From positions 1-33,502 of the forward strand of contig CACXFR010000162.1 in assembly GCA_902766935.1 (NCBI GenBank): a DNA stretch of 33,502 nt. The letters are read 5' to 3'. How positions within the stretch are numbered: the first letter of the stretch is position 1; every line of letters starts with the position of its first letter. The notes beneath the pieces were generated by a model. That model was not told the DNA's origin. It saw only the letters and a program-made list of their open reading frames with translations, and did no database searches. The position numbers were made by a program, and so were the translations under genes. Source of the stretch: an uncultured Planctomycetota bacterium. GTDB taxonomy: Bacteria; Planctomycetota; Planctomycetia; Pirellulales; Thermoguttaceae. Positions 1 through 7,341 of this stretch are shown here, one piece after another.

Positions 1-1
1 A

Positions 2-433
2 AAAGAGGGATACGAGCAGATTTCGGCTCTCTTCCAGAAGAACGCCGACAACGAAAAAGAGCACGCGAAGATGTGGTTCAAGGAGCTGGAAGGGATCGGC
101 GACACCCCGGCCAACCTTGCCGCCGCCGCCGACGGTGAAAACTACGAATGGACCGATATGTACGAGGGATTCGCCAAGACCGCGGAAGAAGAAGGCTTCA
201 AGGCGCTGGCGGTGAAGTTCCGTCTGGTCGCGGCGATCGAAAAGCGCCACGAAGAGAGATACCGCGCTCTTCTGAAGAACATCGAAACGAGCCAGGTCTT
301 CGAAAAGAGCGAGGTCAAAATCTGGGAATGCCGCAACTGCGGACACATCGTGATCGGCACCAAAGCTCCGCAGGTCTGCCCGGCGTGCGCCCATCCGCAG
401 AGCTACTTTGAAATCTGCGCCGAGAACTTCTGA
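2..433 (+). CDS. rbr: Rubrerythrin, C-terminal part (5' end outside window)
   Basis: Rubrerythrins are non-haem di-iron peroxidases that protect anaerobes by reducing hydrogen peroxide, with electrons passing through a rubredoxin domain. The open frame runs in from the left edge, so the start lies upstream; 143 residues are visible. Two ExxH di-iron motifs can be seen, EKEH near the edge and EKRH about 55 residues on, which are ligands of the second half of the four-helix bundle. A C-terminal rubredoxin-like knuckle follows (CRNCGH, then [12 protein letters not shown]), which fits classical rubrerythrin. The stop lies 10 bases before the start of the next gene, which itself begins with a rubredoxin module, so the two are almost certainly co-transcribed and may share an electron-transfer role. 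The family call is firm; the physiological partner is inferred. Confidence 0.95.
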   Translation, partial: KEGYEQISALFQKNADNEKEHAKMWFKELEGIGDTPANLAAAADGENYEWTDMYEGFAKTAEEEGFKALAVKFRLVAAIEKRHEERYRALLKNIETSQVFEKSEVKIWECRNCGHIVIGTKAPQVCPACAHPQSYFEICAENF

Positions 434-443
434 GGTTAATCGT

Positions 444-1862
444 ATGGCAAAATACAAATGCGCGATTTGCGGCTACGTCTACGACGAAGAGAAGGAAGGC
501 GTTCCTTTTTCCGAACTCGAGGCGTGTCCCGCCTGCTTTCAGCCGGCGAGTTATTTTGAGAAGATAGACGAGCCCGCTTCGTCCGACGGGAGCGCGCCGG
601 CCGATACCGCAGAAAAGAACTCCCCCGCGGCGGGTCTTCCCCTTGCCTATCCCGAAAAATACGCCAGGCACGACGGCTCGATCCCCCATATGGACGAAAT
701 CCACGAGATGGCGGTTCGCGGCGAATCGATCTCGGCGGCAATGGCGACGACATTGAAGGTTCCCGGCTTCGACGAGATCCTGATTCTTGGCGCCGGACTC
801 GACCCCATGCCGCTCGAAAGCGGCGCGCCCGTCGACACCGCCGCCGTAATCGGTCCGAAGGCCGCCAAGCCGATGATTCTCGAAAATCCGGTCTATGTCT
901 CTCACATGTCGTTCGGCGCGCTGTCGAAGGAAACGAAGATCGCCCTCTCCAAAGGGAGCGCCATGGCGCACTCGGCGACGTGCTCTGGTGAAGGCGGCAT
1001 CCTGCCGGAAGAGATGCGCGCCGCGGAACATTACATCTTCGAATACATCCCGAATCGTTACAGTCTCACCGACGAGAATCTGAAGAACTCTTCCGCGATC
1101 GAAATCAAGATCGGTCAGGGAACCAAACCGGGGATGGGCGGTCATCTTCCGGGAAGCAAGGTCACCGCCGATATCGCCGCGACGCGTTCGAAACCGATCG
1201 GCGAAGATATCCAGAGCCCGTCCCGATTTCCGGGGATCGACACCCCCGAAGATTTAAAGGCGCTGGTCGCGGAACTGAGATCGCGTTCCGAAGGACGTCC
1301 CGTCGGCATTAAACTCGCGGCGGGACACATCGAAAGCGATCTCGCCTTCGCGCTGAAAGCGCAGCCCGACTTCATCACGATCGACGGCCGCGGCGGAGCG
1401 ACGGGATCCAGCCCGAAACTTCTCCGCGACGCGACAAGCGTTCCGACGGTCTACGCGCTCTACCGCGCCCGGAAATACCTCGACGAACACGCCGAAGGGG
1501 TTTCGCTGGTCATCACCGGCGGTTTAAGAGTCTCGTCCGATTTCGCCAAGGCGATCGCCATGGGCGCCGACGCGGTCGCCGTGGCGAGCGCCGCGCTGAT
1601 CGCCGCCGGCTGTCAGCAATACAGGATCTGCGGCAGCGGCAAATGCCCCGTCGGTATCGCCACGCAGGACGAAGAGCTGCGAAAACGGCTCGACGGCGAC
1701 GCCGCCGCCAAACGCGTCGCGAATTTCCTGAACGTCTCGCTCGAAGAGCTTCGAATGTTCGCCCGAATCACGGGACACAAAAAACTTCACGATCTTTCGA
1801 CGGACGACCTGGTCACGATCAGCAGCGAAATCGCCGGCCACACGAACATCAGACACGCGTAA
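444..1862 (+). CDS. Rubredoxin-glutamate synthase domain fusion (FMN-binding GltS-type)
   Basis: A protein of 472 residues. Residues 1-40 form a short rubredoxin-like knuckle (CAICGYVYDEE, then CPACFQPASYFE). From about residue 75 it is the FMN-binding synthase domain of glutamate synthase. Visible hallmarks are HMSFGALS, GEGGILPEE, IGQGTKPGMGGHLPG, GIKLAAGHIESD, TIDGRGGATGSSP, the FMN-phosphate region ITGGLR/GADAVAVAS, and CQQYRICGSGKCPVG, whose cysteines match the 3Fe-4S site. No glutaminase domain is present, as in the stand-alone archaeal-type enzyme. I chose ATG 444 because GAGG lies 6 bases upstream and the protein then starts directly with the rubredoxin fold; an upstream in-frame start would lie inside rbr. 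Known chemistry would be reductive glutamate formation from 2-oxoglutarate. With rubredoxin as built-in donor and rbr as neighbour, another FMN-dependent redox reaction is possible. Confidence 0.88.
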   Translation: MAKYKCAICGYVYDEEKEGVPFSELEACPACFQPASYFEKIDEPASSDGSAPADTAEKNSPAAGLPLAYPEKYARHDGSIPHMDEIHEMAVRGESISAAMATTLKVPGFDEILILGAGLDPMPLESGAPVDTAAVIGPKAAKPMILENPVYVSHMSFGALSKETKIALSKGSAMAHSATCSGEGGILPEEMRAAEHYIFEYIPNRYSLTDENLKNSSAIEIKIGQGTKPGMGGHLPGSKVTADIAATRSKPIGEDIQSPSRFPGIDTPEDLKALVAELRSRSEGRPVGIKLAAGHIESDLAFALKAQPDFITIDGRGGATGSSPKLLRDATSVPTVYALYRARKYLDEHAEGVSLVITGGLRVSSDFAKAIAMGADAVAVASAALIAAGCQQYRICGSGKCPVGIATQDEELRKRLDGDAAAKRVANFLNVSLEELRMFARITGHKKLHDLSTDDLVTISSEIAGHTNIRHA

Positions 1863-1882
1863 TAACCAACCGCGCCCCTCGC

Positions 1883-1910
1883 GCCGGCGGCATTGCCGCC
1901 GGCTTTTTTT
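1883..1910 (+). terminator. Rho-independent terminator after the rubredoxin-GltS gene
   Basis: An 8-bp GC-only stem (GCCGGCGG with CCGCCGGC) around a 5-base loop is followed directly by seven T. It sits 20 bases after the stop and ends the rbr transcript. There is no T run on the opposite strand, so it does not obviously serve the convergent HIRAN gene. Confidence 0.9.
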
Positions 1911-1930
1911 CGTCTCTTTCCGCCGTTTTC

Positions 1931-2326
1931 TCAAAGATCAACGAGATAAATACCCACGTCGATTCGGGTCCAGGAACCTTTCTGAGTGATTTTCGTGATC
2001 TTTGCCTTCAGAATTTTGCCGGCGTCCATCAGCCGGGCGAAGACGAGATTGTCCCTCTCGGGAACGTAGCCCAGCTTCTTTTTCTCTTCGTTCAGGACAA
2101 GAATCGCGTGACGGTCATGCTCGTTGGTTCCCTCCCGCTGCAGAATAAGGGTATCGCCGACTTTAATCGTTTCGAGAACCGATTGATCCTCCAGGTACGT
2201 GGTTCCCGCGACATGAGAGTCGAACAGGTGAATTTCCCGAATGAGCGGCTGAATGAGTTCGCCGAGATTATGCTGCTGAATTACGGCAATGGTATTCTCG
2301 TCCGCTTTCTTCAGTTCATGAGCCAT
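1931..2326 (-). CDS. HIRAN-domain protein
   Basis: A 131-residue protein. The central and C-terminal part has the HIRAN pattern: HVAGTTYLED, then a buried GDTLILQREGTNEHDRHAI segment, then KKLGYVPERDNLVFARLMD. HIRAN modules (known from HLTF/Rad5 helicases, and also as small bacterial proteins) bind DNA, often free 3' ends, in damage-response contexts. Here the domain stands almost alone after about 35 N-terminal residues, with no helicase attached. Its ATG overlaps the last 16 bases of the upstream J-domain gene, so translation is probably coupled. This makes it the last gene of the operon that starts with the ADP-ribosylglycohydrolase. The domain call is good; any function beyond ligand binding is not visible. 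Confidence 0.85.
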   Translation of the reverse strand: MAHELKKADENTIAVIQQHNLGELIQPLIREIHLFDSHVAGTTYLEDQSVLETIKVGDTLILQREGTNEHDRHAILVLNEEKKKLGYVPERDNLVFARLMDAGKILKAKITKITQKGSWTRIDVGIYLVDL

Positions 2327-3096
2327 TTGATATCCGCTCCGCTTGAAAGATAATCCGCCAGTATTCCGTCCAGATGCCTGCCGTATTCCTGAAATGCCTT
2401 AAGTTCCTGCGAAAGGGACGCCTTTTTCGCCTCGACGGCGTCGCTGTCGGCCAACAGGAACTTGTACTGATAGGGATCGGTTTCGATCAACGTCCGGATC
2501 TCTTCTTCAAGATCCGCGATTTTCCTCTCGATATCGGGGATCTCGATTTCGATCGGCTTTCCGTCATTGAGGCGGTCGACCGCCTTAACGGTCAGGACTT
2601 CCATCTCCTGCAGCATTTTCAGGTCGTTGTTGTTATAGGCGGTCACAATACGATTCCAAAGCTCCTTCAGCTCCTTCGAATCCCCGACCTTCGGATTAAT
2701 GTCCGGATGAATCAGCTTGACCAGTTTATGATAGATCTTCTTAATCCGGAGCAAATCCAGTTCCGTCACCATTCCGGTCTCCTTGGAACTTTTATAGTCC
2801 TCCACCATCCTATCGAGATGAGCGTGGAGCTTCCCGGTCGCCTCATCGACAAACATCCGGACCCCCTCCTCCTCGACGGCCCTTCCGTGATTCACCGCGG
2901 CCTGGCAGAATTCGATCGCCTTTTTCTTCTTAGCGCATTTCAGCTGTTCCCGAAAAACCGCGATGATCAGTTCCCCGAAAACTCGGTGATACTCGATTTC
3001 ATACGCGTATCCCGCTTTTCTGACGGCGTCGCGCCGCAGAAGGAGCTCCTCGTATCTGCCGTAAGGACCGTTTCCGACCTTAATCATTTCGTTCAT
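2311..3096 (-). CDS. J-domain (DnaJ-like) protein with coiled-coil tail
   Basis: A 261-residue protein with an internal J-domain at about residues 112-165: helix II (IKKIYHKLVKLI), the diagnostic HPD tripeptide at 130-132, and a following helix with LWNRIVTAYNNND. J-domains stimulate the ATPase of Hsp70 (DnaK) and bring it to clients. The N-terminal 100 residues are mainly helical and charged, and residues 185-250 look like a coiled coil (repeated E/K/L pattern). It lacks the G/F and zinc-finger regions of DnaJ, so it is a specialised co-chaperone. The start at 3096 has AAAGG 9 bases upstream; a second ATG three codons later is possible. The stop overlaps the HIRAN start and it lies 45 bases behind the ADP-ribosylglycohydrolase gene. 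Confidence 0.85.
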   Translation of the reverse strand: MNEMIKVGNGPYGRYEELLLRRDAVRKAGYAYEIEYHRVFGELIIAVFREQLKCAKKKKAIEFCQAAVNHGRAVEEEGVRMFVDEATGKLHAHLDRMVEDYKSSKETGMVTELDLLRIKKIYHKLVKLIHPDINPKVGDSKELKELWNRIVTAYNNNDLKMLQEMEVLTVKAVDRLNDGKPIEIEIPDIERKIADLEEEIRTLIETDPYQYKFLLADSDAVEAKKASLSQELKAFQEYGRHLDGILADYLSSGADIKWLMN

Positions 3097-3141
3097 GGAC
3101 TGTTACCTTTCCCGTAAAAACACGATCGGACGCACGGTCGT

Positions 3142-3957
3142 TCACATTTCGCCGCGTCCGGGACGCCGCCGTTCGTTAAACCGCGCGAGAACCGCCCTCA
3201 GATCGCCGTTGATCCGCTTTTCGCACTCCGCCATCAGCGCCTCCGGCACCCCATAGAATGCTTCCGCCATACTTCCCGCGATGCAGGTCAGCGTATCGCA
3301 GTCGCCGCCGAGCGAGACCGCCGTTCGGATCACGTCTTCGAAATCGTTTCCTTCCAGAAACGCAGTGATCGCCTCCGGAACCGTTTCCTGGCACGACTCC
3401 ACGTGACGATAGGTCGGTCTGATTTCATCACAGGTGCGGGAAAGGTCGTACTCAAACTGTCCAGCGACGTATTCCCTAATCTGTTCCTTCGAACTCCCGG
3501 TTCGGGAAAGGAAAATAACGCTCGCCGTCGCTTCCGCCCCTTTGATTCCTTCCGGGTGGTTGTGGGAGACGTCCGCGGTCAGTCTCGCCATACGGCGCGT
3601 CCGGTCGAGGGAATCATACAGCCAGCCGGCGGCGGAACATCGCATCGCCGAACCGTTGCCGAAACTCCCGTAAGGCTTGGGGTGATCGAGATGAATCCAC
3701 CCGATGAAACGGGCACCGTATCCGGCGTCCGGATATTTTCTGCCCCACTTCTTGAGCGATTCCACCAGCGCGGCGCGAACCTCGTCGTCGGCGGCGTCCT
3801 TCCCGATGTCCAGAAGCGCCTCGGCGACCGCAACGGTCATGACCGTATCGTCCGTGAAATAACTTTCCCGCGAAAAGAGCGGAAAGTCCTTCGTCTTACC
3901 GCCCATATCGAATTCGTAGGGACTCCCGATAATATCCCCAAGTATCGCACCATACAT
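3142..3957 (-). CDS. ADP-ribosylglycohydrolase (DraG/ARH family)
   Basis: A 271-residue enzyme of about the usual family length. It removes ADP-ribose from modified proteins or small molecules using a binuclear Mg site. Visible family features: GAILGDIIGSPYEF at the N-terminus, the metal-binding TDDT motif at residues 35-38, the GNGSAMR segment at about 101-107, NHPEGIKGAEA at 133-142, and GGDCDT at 217-222, which supplies the C-terminal metal ligands (D219, D221, T222). All expected acidic ligands are present, so it should be active. AGGAGAGGT lies just upstream of the ATG. It is the first gene of a three-gene minus-strand run with the J-domain and HIRAN genes. Such hydrolases often occur in stress, toxin-antitoxin or defence settings, but no ADP-ribosyltransferase partner is visible here. 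Confidence 0.92.
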   Translation of the reverse strand: MYGAILGDIIGSPYEFDMGGKTKDFPLFSRESYFTDDTVMTVAVAEALLDIGKDAADDEVRAALVESLKKWGRKYPDAGYGARFIGWIHLDHPKPYGSFGNGSAMRCSAAGWLYDSLDRTRRMARLTADVSHNHPEGIKGAEATASVIFLSRTGSSKEQIREYVAGQFEYDLSRTCDEIRPTYRHVESCQETVPEAITAFLEGNDFEDVIRTAVSLGGDCDTLTCIAGSMAEAFYGVPEALMAECEKRINGDLRAVLARFNERRRPGRGEM

Positions 3958-4149
3958 AGACTTACCTCTCCTTACAACCTTCAGAAAATTTCCGCCGGAT
4001 CGGTGGTAACCGAGACCCGGATCGTTCTTGAAAAAGAGATCGGCGGCAACTCAAATCGGATCCGCCCTTCCGAAAATACCGGCCGAAAGAATCTTCCGCA
4101 GCGCAGCAGCTGAACCTGTTCCTCGCCGCGCGGCCGCGGCCGCACTTCG

Positions 4150-4178
4150 ATTTTAAACGAAGATCAAGTTTCAATCAA
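4150..4178 (-). promoter_or_regulatory. Sigma70-type promoter for the ADP-ribosylglycohydrolase operon
   Basis: On the minus strand TTGATT (4173-4178) and TAAAAT (4150-4155) are separated by exactly 17 bases, matching the housekeeping consensus at 4/6 and 5/6 positions. The start of transcription would be near 4143, leaving a leader of about 185 bases. The -10 box lies inside the CTTCG/CGAAG inverted repeat, a possible operator. Confidence 0.6.
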
Positions 4179-4277
4179 CGCCGCTTAGCACAAGAAATCG
4201 TCAAAAAGACAAAAAAAGACCGGCGGCGCCCCCTATCGCTTTTCCGAAAAATTTTCTCCGAATCCCCCTTCTTTCGC

Positions 4278-4306
4278 TTGAAAACAGATTTCCTTTCCGT
4301 TAAACT
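4278..4306 (+). promoter_or_regulatory. Possible promoter for the 4524 oxidoreductase gene
   Basis: TTGAAA (4278-4283) and TAAACT (4301-4306) lie 17 bases apart. The -10 box is only a moderate match. Nothing better is visible between here and the gene start, about 215 bases downstream. Confidence 0.35.
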
Positions 4307-4523
4307 GGATAATGTGGCCTTTGTCAGATAAAAAGAGGCTCTTTCCGCGCGCCCTGCCGACCGATTTCGGCGGCGGGTTCCGCCCGGGAGCTTTTCCGAT
4401 CGACAAACGGGTTTCGTCCTTAACCGATTAGTCCGCGTCCGAAACGTCGGGCCGGAAACACTATCTGCGGGGCGCGTCTTCCGTTTTCGGGCGTGTTCCG
4501 CGCTAACCAGAAGAGGTATTATA

Positions 4524-5897
4524 ATGAAACGACGTGATTTCCTGAAAGCCAGCGGTCTTGCGGCCGCCGGTTTGAGTGTGGCCCGCGGCGCCCAGGCTGC
4601 CGGCGATGATTGTATCAAGATCGGTCTGGTCGGCTGCGGCGGCCGTGCCCGCGGCGCGGTTCAAAACCGTCTCTCCTTTGAGGACAACTGCAAAGTCGTC
4701 GCCATCTGCGACGCGTTCGAACAGAACGCCAAGAGTGCCGCCGAAGCGTTCCGCGCCACCGAAGACGAGCGCTACACTTTCGACGACGATCATGTTTTCT
4801 GGGGTTTCGAAGCCTATAAGAAGGTCATTGACGAATGCGATCAGGTTCTGATCGTCACGACCCCGGCGTTCCGCCCGATCCACTACCTGTATGCCGCCAA
4901 AGCCGGCAAGCACATCTTTATGGAAAAACCGTGCGCGGTCGACGTCGGCGGGTACAAACTCGCGATGGAGGCAAACAAGATCGCCGACGAAAAAGGCCTG
5001 GTCGTCGTGGTCGGTTATCAGCGCCATTACGCTCCCAGCTATCAGCAGATGATGGAAAAGATCGCCGAAGGCGCGATCGGCGACATCATCTACACCCGCG
5101 TTTACTGGAACGACGGCGGGATCTGGGAACGCGGCCGTCAGGCGGGCGATACCGAAATGCAGTATCAGATGCGCAACTGGTATCATTTCAACTGGCTCTG
5201 CGGCGACGGCATCGTCGAACAGCACTGCCACAACATCGACGTCTCGAACTGGATCCACTGCAAGGGCGATTTCAAGGGGCCTCTCTCCCACCCGGTCAAA
5301 GTCAACGCGATGGGCGGCCGTCAGGTTCGCCGGTTCCCGCGGTTCCAGAATTCCGGCTACCGTTATGACCACTACTTCTGCGAATTCACCTATGCCGACG
5401 GTTCGCAGATGTTCAGCCAGTGCCGTCACCAGGGGAACACCTGGAGCAACGTTTCCGAATTCGTTTACGGAACCAAGGGCAAAGGGAACTCCGGCGGTCT
5501 CTATGACAACGACGGCAACGCCATCTGGACGTTCCAGGGGCCGGACTGCAACCCCTACGACGAAGAACATCGTAAGCAGGTCGAATGGATCCGCAAGGGC
5601 GAGGCTCACAACGACGGCTGGTTCGCCGCCTATTCGAGTATGACCAGCGCGTTCGGGCGCATGGCCGGCTGCTCGGGCCAGGAACTGAACTGGGACGACG
5701 CCGTCGAAAACGGCCGCAGCGAGTTCCCCTACGAAGAGGCGCTCGCCGGAACGATGGACTGGGATACCCTCCCGCCGGTCCTCCCCGATACCGAACCTCC
5801 GGCGCAGCCCGCCGAAGGCCAGCTCATTTATGAAAACTCCGTCCCGGTTCCGGGCGAGTGGAAATGGGCGAAAGAAGCGCCCGCCGCAGAAGCCTGA
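4524..5897 (+). CDS. Gfo/Idh/MocA family oxidoreductase, Tat-exported
   Basis: A 457-residue NAD(P)-dependent oxidoreductase of the family that acts on sugars and cyclitols. The N-terminus is a twin-arginine signal (KRRDFLKASG, then an Ala/Gly-rich stretch ending AQA at residue 26), so it is probably exported folded with its cofactor. The Rossmann fold follows (KIGLVGCGGRARG), and the conserved MEKPCAVD segment carries the EKP lysine. The C-terminal half contains EQHCHNIDVSNW, matching the substrate-site His region. AGAGG lies 7 bases before the ATG. Planctomycetes carry many such exported oxidoreductases, thought to serve periplasmic sugar oxidation. The two CE15 genes downstream fit a polysaccharide role, although a terminator separates them. 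The exact substrate cannot be read from sequence. Confidence 0.93.
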   Translation: MKRRDFLKASGLAAAGLSVARGAQAAGDDCIKIGLVGCGGRARGAVQNRLSFEDNCKVVAICDAFEQNAKSAAEAFRATEDERYTFDDDHVFWGFEAYKKVIDECDQVLIVTTPAFRPIHYLYAAKAGKHIFMEKPCAVDVGGYKLAMEANKIADEKGLVVVVGYQRHYAPSYQQMMEKIAEGAIGDIIYTRVYWNDGGIWERGRQAGDTEMQYQMRNWYHFNWLCGDGIVEQHCHNIDVSNWIHCKGDFKGPLSHPVKVNAMGGRQVRRFPRFQNSGYRYDHYFCEFTYADGSQMFSQCRHQGNTWSNVSEFVYGTKGKGNSGGLYDNDGNAIWTFQGPDCNPYDEEHRKQVEWIRKGEAHNDGWFAAYSSMTSAFGRMAGCSGQELNWDDAVENGRSEFPYEEALAGTMDWDTLPPVLPDTEPPAQPAEGQLIYENSVPVPGEWKWAKEAPAAEA

Positions 5898-5921
5898 TAC
5901 GCTTAATCACGGTTGATCCGC

Positions 5922-5951
5922 AAAAAGGCGCGCGCGAAGCGCGCCTTTTTT
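5922..5951 (+). terminator. Rho-independent terminator
   Basis: A 7-bp GC-only stem (GGCGCGC with GCGCGCC) and a GCGAA loop, flanked by five A before and six T after. It lies 24 bases past the oxidoreductase stop and isolates it from the CE15 genes. Confidence 0.9.
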
Positions 5952-6032
5952 AGTCTTCCGTAGCAAGACGCGGAAAGGCGCGACGGCACAAATTGATACA
6001 CAAGACTGGCACCATTCAGATTTTCGGGCACG

Positions 6033-7307
6033 ATGATGATACTGATCTTTCTGCTGACGTTCTTCGCGACGGCCGCAGTCTTCGGTTTCGATGAGGAACG
6101 GAACGAAAACTTCGACGAGTCGAAAGTCGTCCCCTACACTCTTCCCGACCCGCTGATTTGCAGCGACGGCACTCCAGTAACCTCGCCCGAACTCTGGACA
6201 GAAAGACGTCGGCAAGAGATTCTCGATCTTTTCGCGACGCAGATGTACGGAGTCATGCCGCAGTGCGACCATTCAAAACTGCGGTGGGAAACACGGCGCG
6301 TAAACCCATCGGCTCTCGGTGGAAAAGCCGTTTTCAAAGAGGTTCGGATTTGGTTTGACGCACCGAACCCATATCCGAAAATCGATATTCTTGTCTGTCT
6401 TCCCCGCAATTCGGAACGGCCGGTTCCCGCATTTCTGGGTCTCAATTTCAACGGGAATCACACGATTAGCGACGACGCGTGGATCTCCCCGCCCGACGGT
6501 TGCGATGGGGTTCATCTTCGCGGCAAAGATCCGCAAACCGAACGGGGAACGATGAAACACCGCTGGCCGATTGAAAAGATCGTCGACCGGGGCTACGCGC
6601 TCGTCACCGGCTACTATGAGGAGATCGATCCGGATTTTGACGACGGGCGCCAAAACGGGGTTCATCCCCTTTTTGCCCCTTTCGAAGCCGATATTCCGGA
6701 ACCTTCCCGCGCGGCAACGTTCACCGCCTGGGGGTGGGGACTCTCGCGTATTCTTGATTGTCTCGAAGAGATGCCTGAAATCGACGCCAGGCGCGTCGCG
6801 CTCGTGGGACATTCGCGGCTCGGAAAGACCGTTCTCTGGACGGGCGCCGGCGACCAGCGGTTCGCGATGGTCATTTCAAACGATTCCGGCTGCGGTGGCG
6901 CGGCGCTTTCGCGGCGCAATTTCGGGGAGACGCCGAAACTACTCGTGACGGTGCGCCCCCATTGGTTCTGTCCCTATTTCCGCCGTTACACCGACGACCC
7001 GCAACAGATCCCGTTCGACCAGCATGAACTGATCGCGCTCATCGCGCCGCGGCCGGTCTATATCGCCAGCGCCGGCGACGACCTTCCGGCCGACCCGAAA
7101 GGAGAATATCTCGCGGCTCTCGCCGCCGATCCGGTCTATCGGCTCCTTGGCACGGACGGAATCGGCGGCGCGACCGACACCCCGCCGGAGGCGGACCGTC
7201 CGGTCGGCGCAACGATCCGTTATCACCGCCGAAGCGGAAAACACGACCTCACCGCATACGACTGGGAACAGTACATTAGTTTTGCCGACATGTATATAAA
7301 ACAGTAG
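6033..7307 (+). CDS. Secreted CE15-type glucuronoyl esterase (first tandem copy)
   Basis: A 424-residue alpha/beta-hydrolase of carbohydrate esterase family 15, which cleaves ester links between lignin alcohols and glucuronic acid side chains of xylan; relatives are often labelled acetylxylan esterase. The nucleophile motif GHSRLGK carries Ser261, followed by the conserved SNDSGCGGAALSRRNFGE segment. The catalytic His is likely H404 in GKHDLTAYDW near the C-terminus. The first 18 residues are a hydrophobic signal peptide, so the enzyme is exported. No clear ribosome binding site precedes the tandem ATGs at 6033/6036, unlike the second copy. The next gene, 34 bases on, is a close paralogue with the same length and collinear sequence, pointing to a local duplication. 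Confidence 0.87.
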   Translation: MMILIFLLTFFATAAVFGFDEERNENFDESKVVPYTLPDPLICSDGTPVTSPELWTERRRQEILDLFATQMYGVMPQCDHSKLRWETRRVNPSALGGKAVFKEVRIWFDAPNPYPKIDILVCLPRNSERPVPAFLGLNFNGNHTISDDAWISPPDGCDGVHLRGKDPQTERGTMKHRWPIEKIVDRGYALVTGYYEEIDPDFDDGRQNGVHPLFAPFEADIPEPSRAATFTAWGWGLSRILDCLEEMPEIDARRVALVGHSRLGKTVLWTGAGDQRFAMVISNDSGCGGAALSRRNFGETPKLLVTVRPHWFCPYFRRYTDDPQQIPFDQHELIALIAPRPVYIASAGDDLPADPKGEYLAALAADPVYRLLGTDGIGGATDTPPEADRPVGATIRYHRRSGKHDLTAYDWEQYISFADMYIKQ

Positions 7308-7341
7308 AAAACACAGTTTCCGTTAAAAAGGAGTCACGCCA

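Larger units (their letters stand above)
3958..4523 (+). other. Long divergent intergenic region
   Basis: This 566-base stretch separates two divergent genes. I find no convincing coding frame; the short open frames lack ribosome binding sites and have odd, Arg/Ser-rich composition. It holds a likely minus-strand promoter (4150-4178) and a weaker plus-strand one (4278-4306), leaving untranslated leaders of roughly 185 and 210 bases. A short inverted repeat CTTCG/CGAAG (4145-4162) overlaps the minus-strand -10 box. The 4090-4145 part is a run of GC-rich CGCGGCCGCGGCCGC-like sequence. Confidence 0.6.

Noticed and set aside
3403-4113. Plus-strand frame of 236 codons opposite the ADP-ribosylglycohydrolase
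   Set aside because: No motif; it ends in the intergenic region and conflicts with a clear enzyme on the other strand.
3962-4174. Minus-strand small frame in the long spacer
   Set aside because: Basic, Ser/Arg-rich product, overlaps the likely promoter, no convincing ribosome site.
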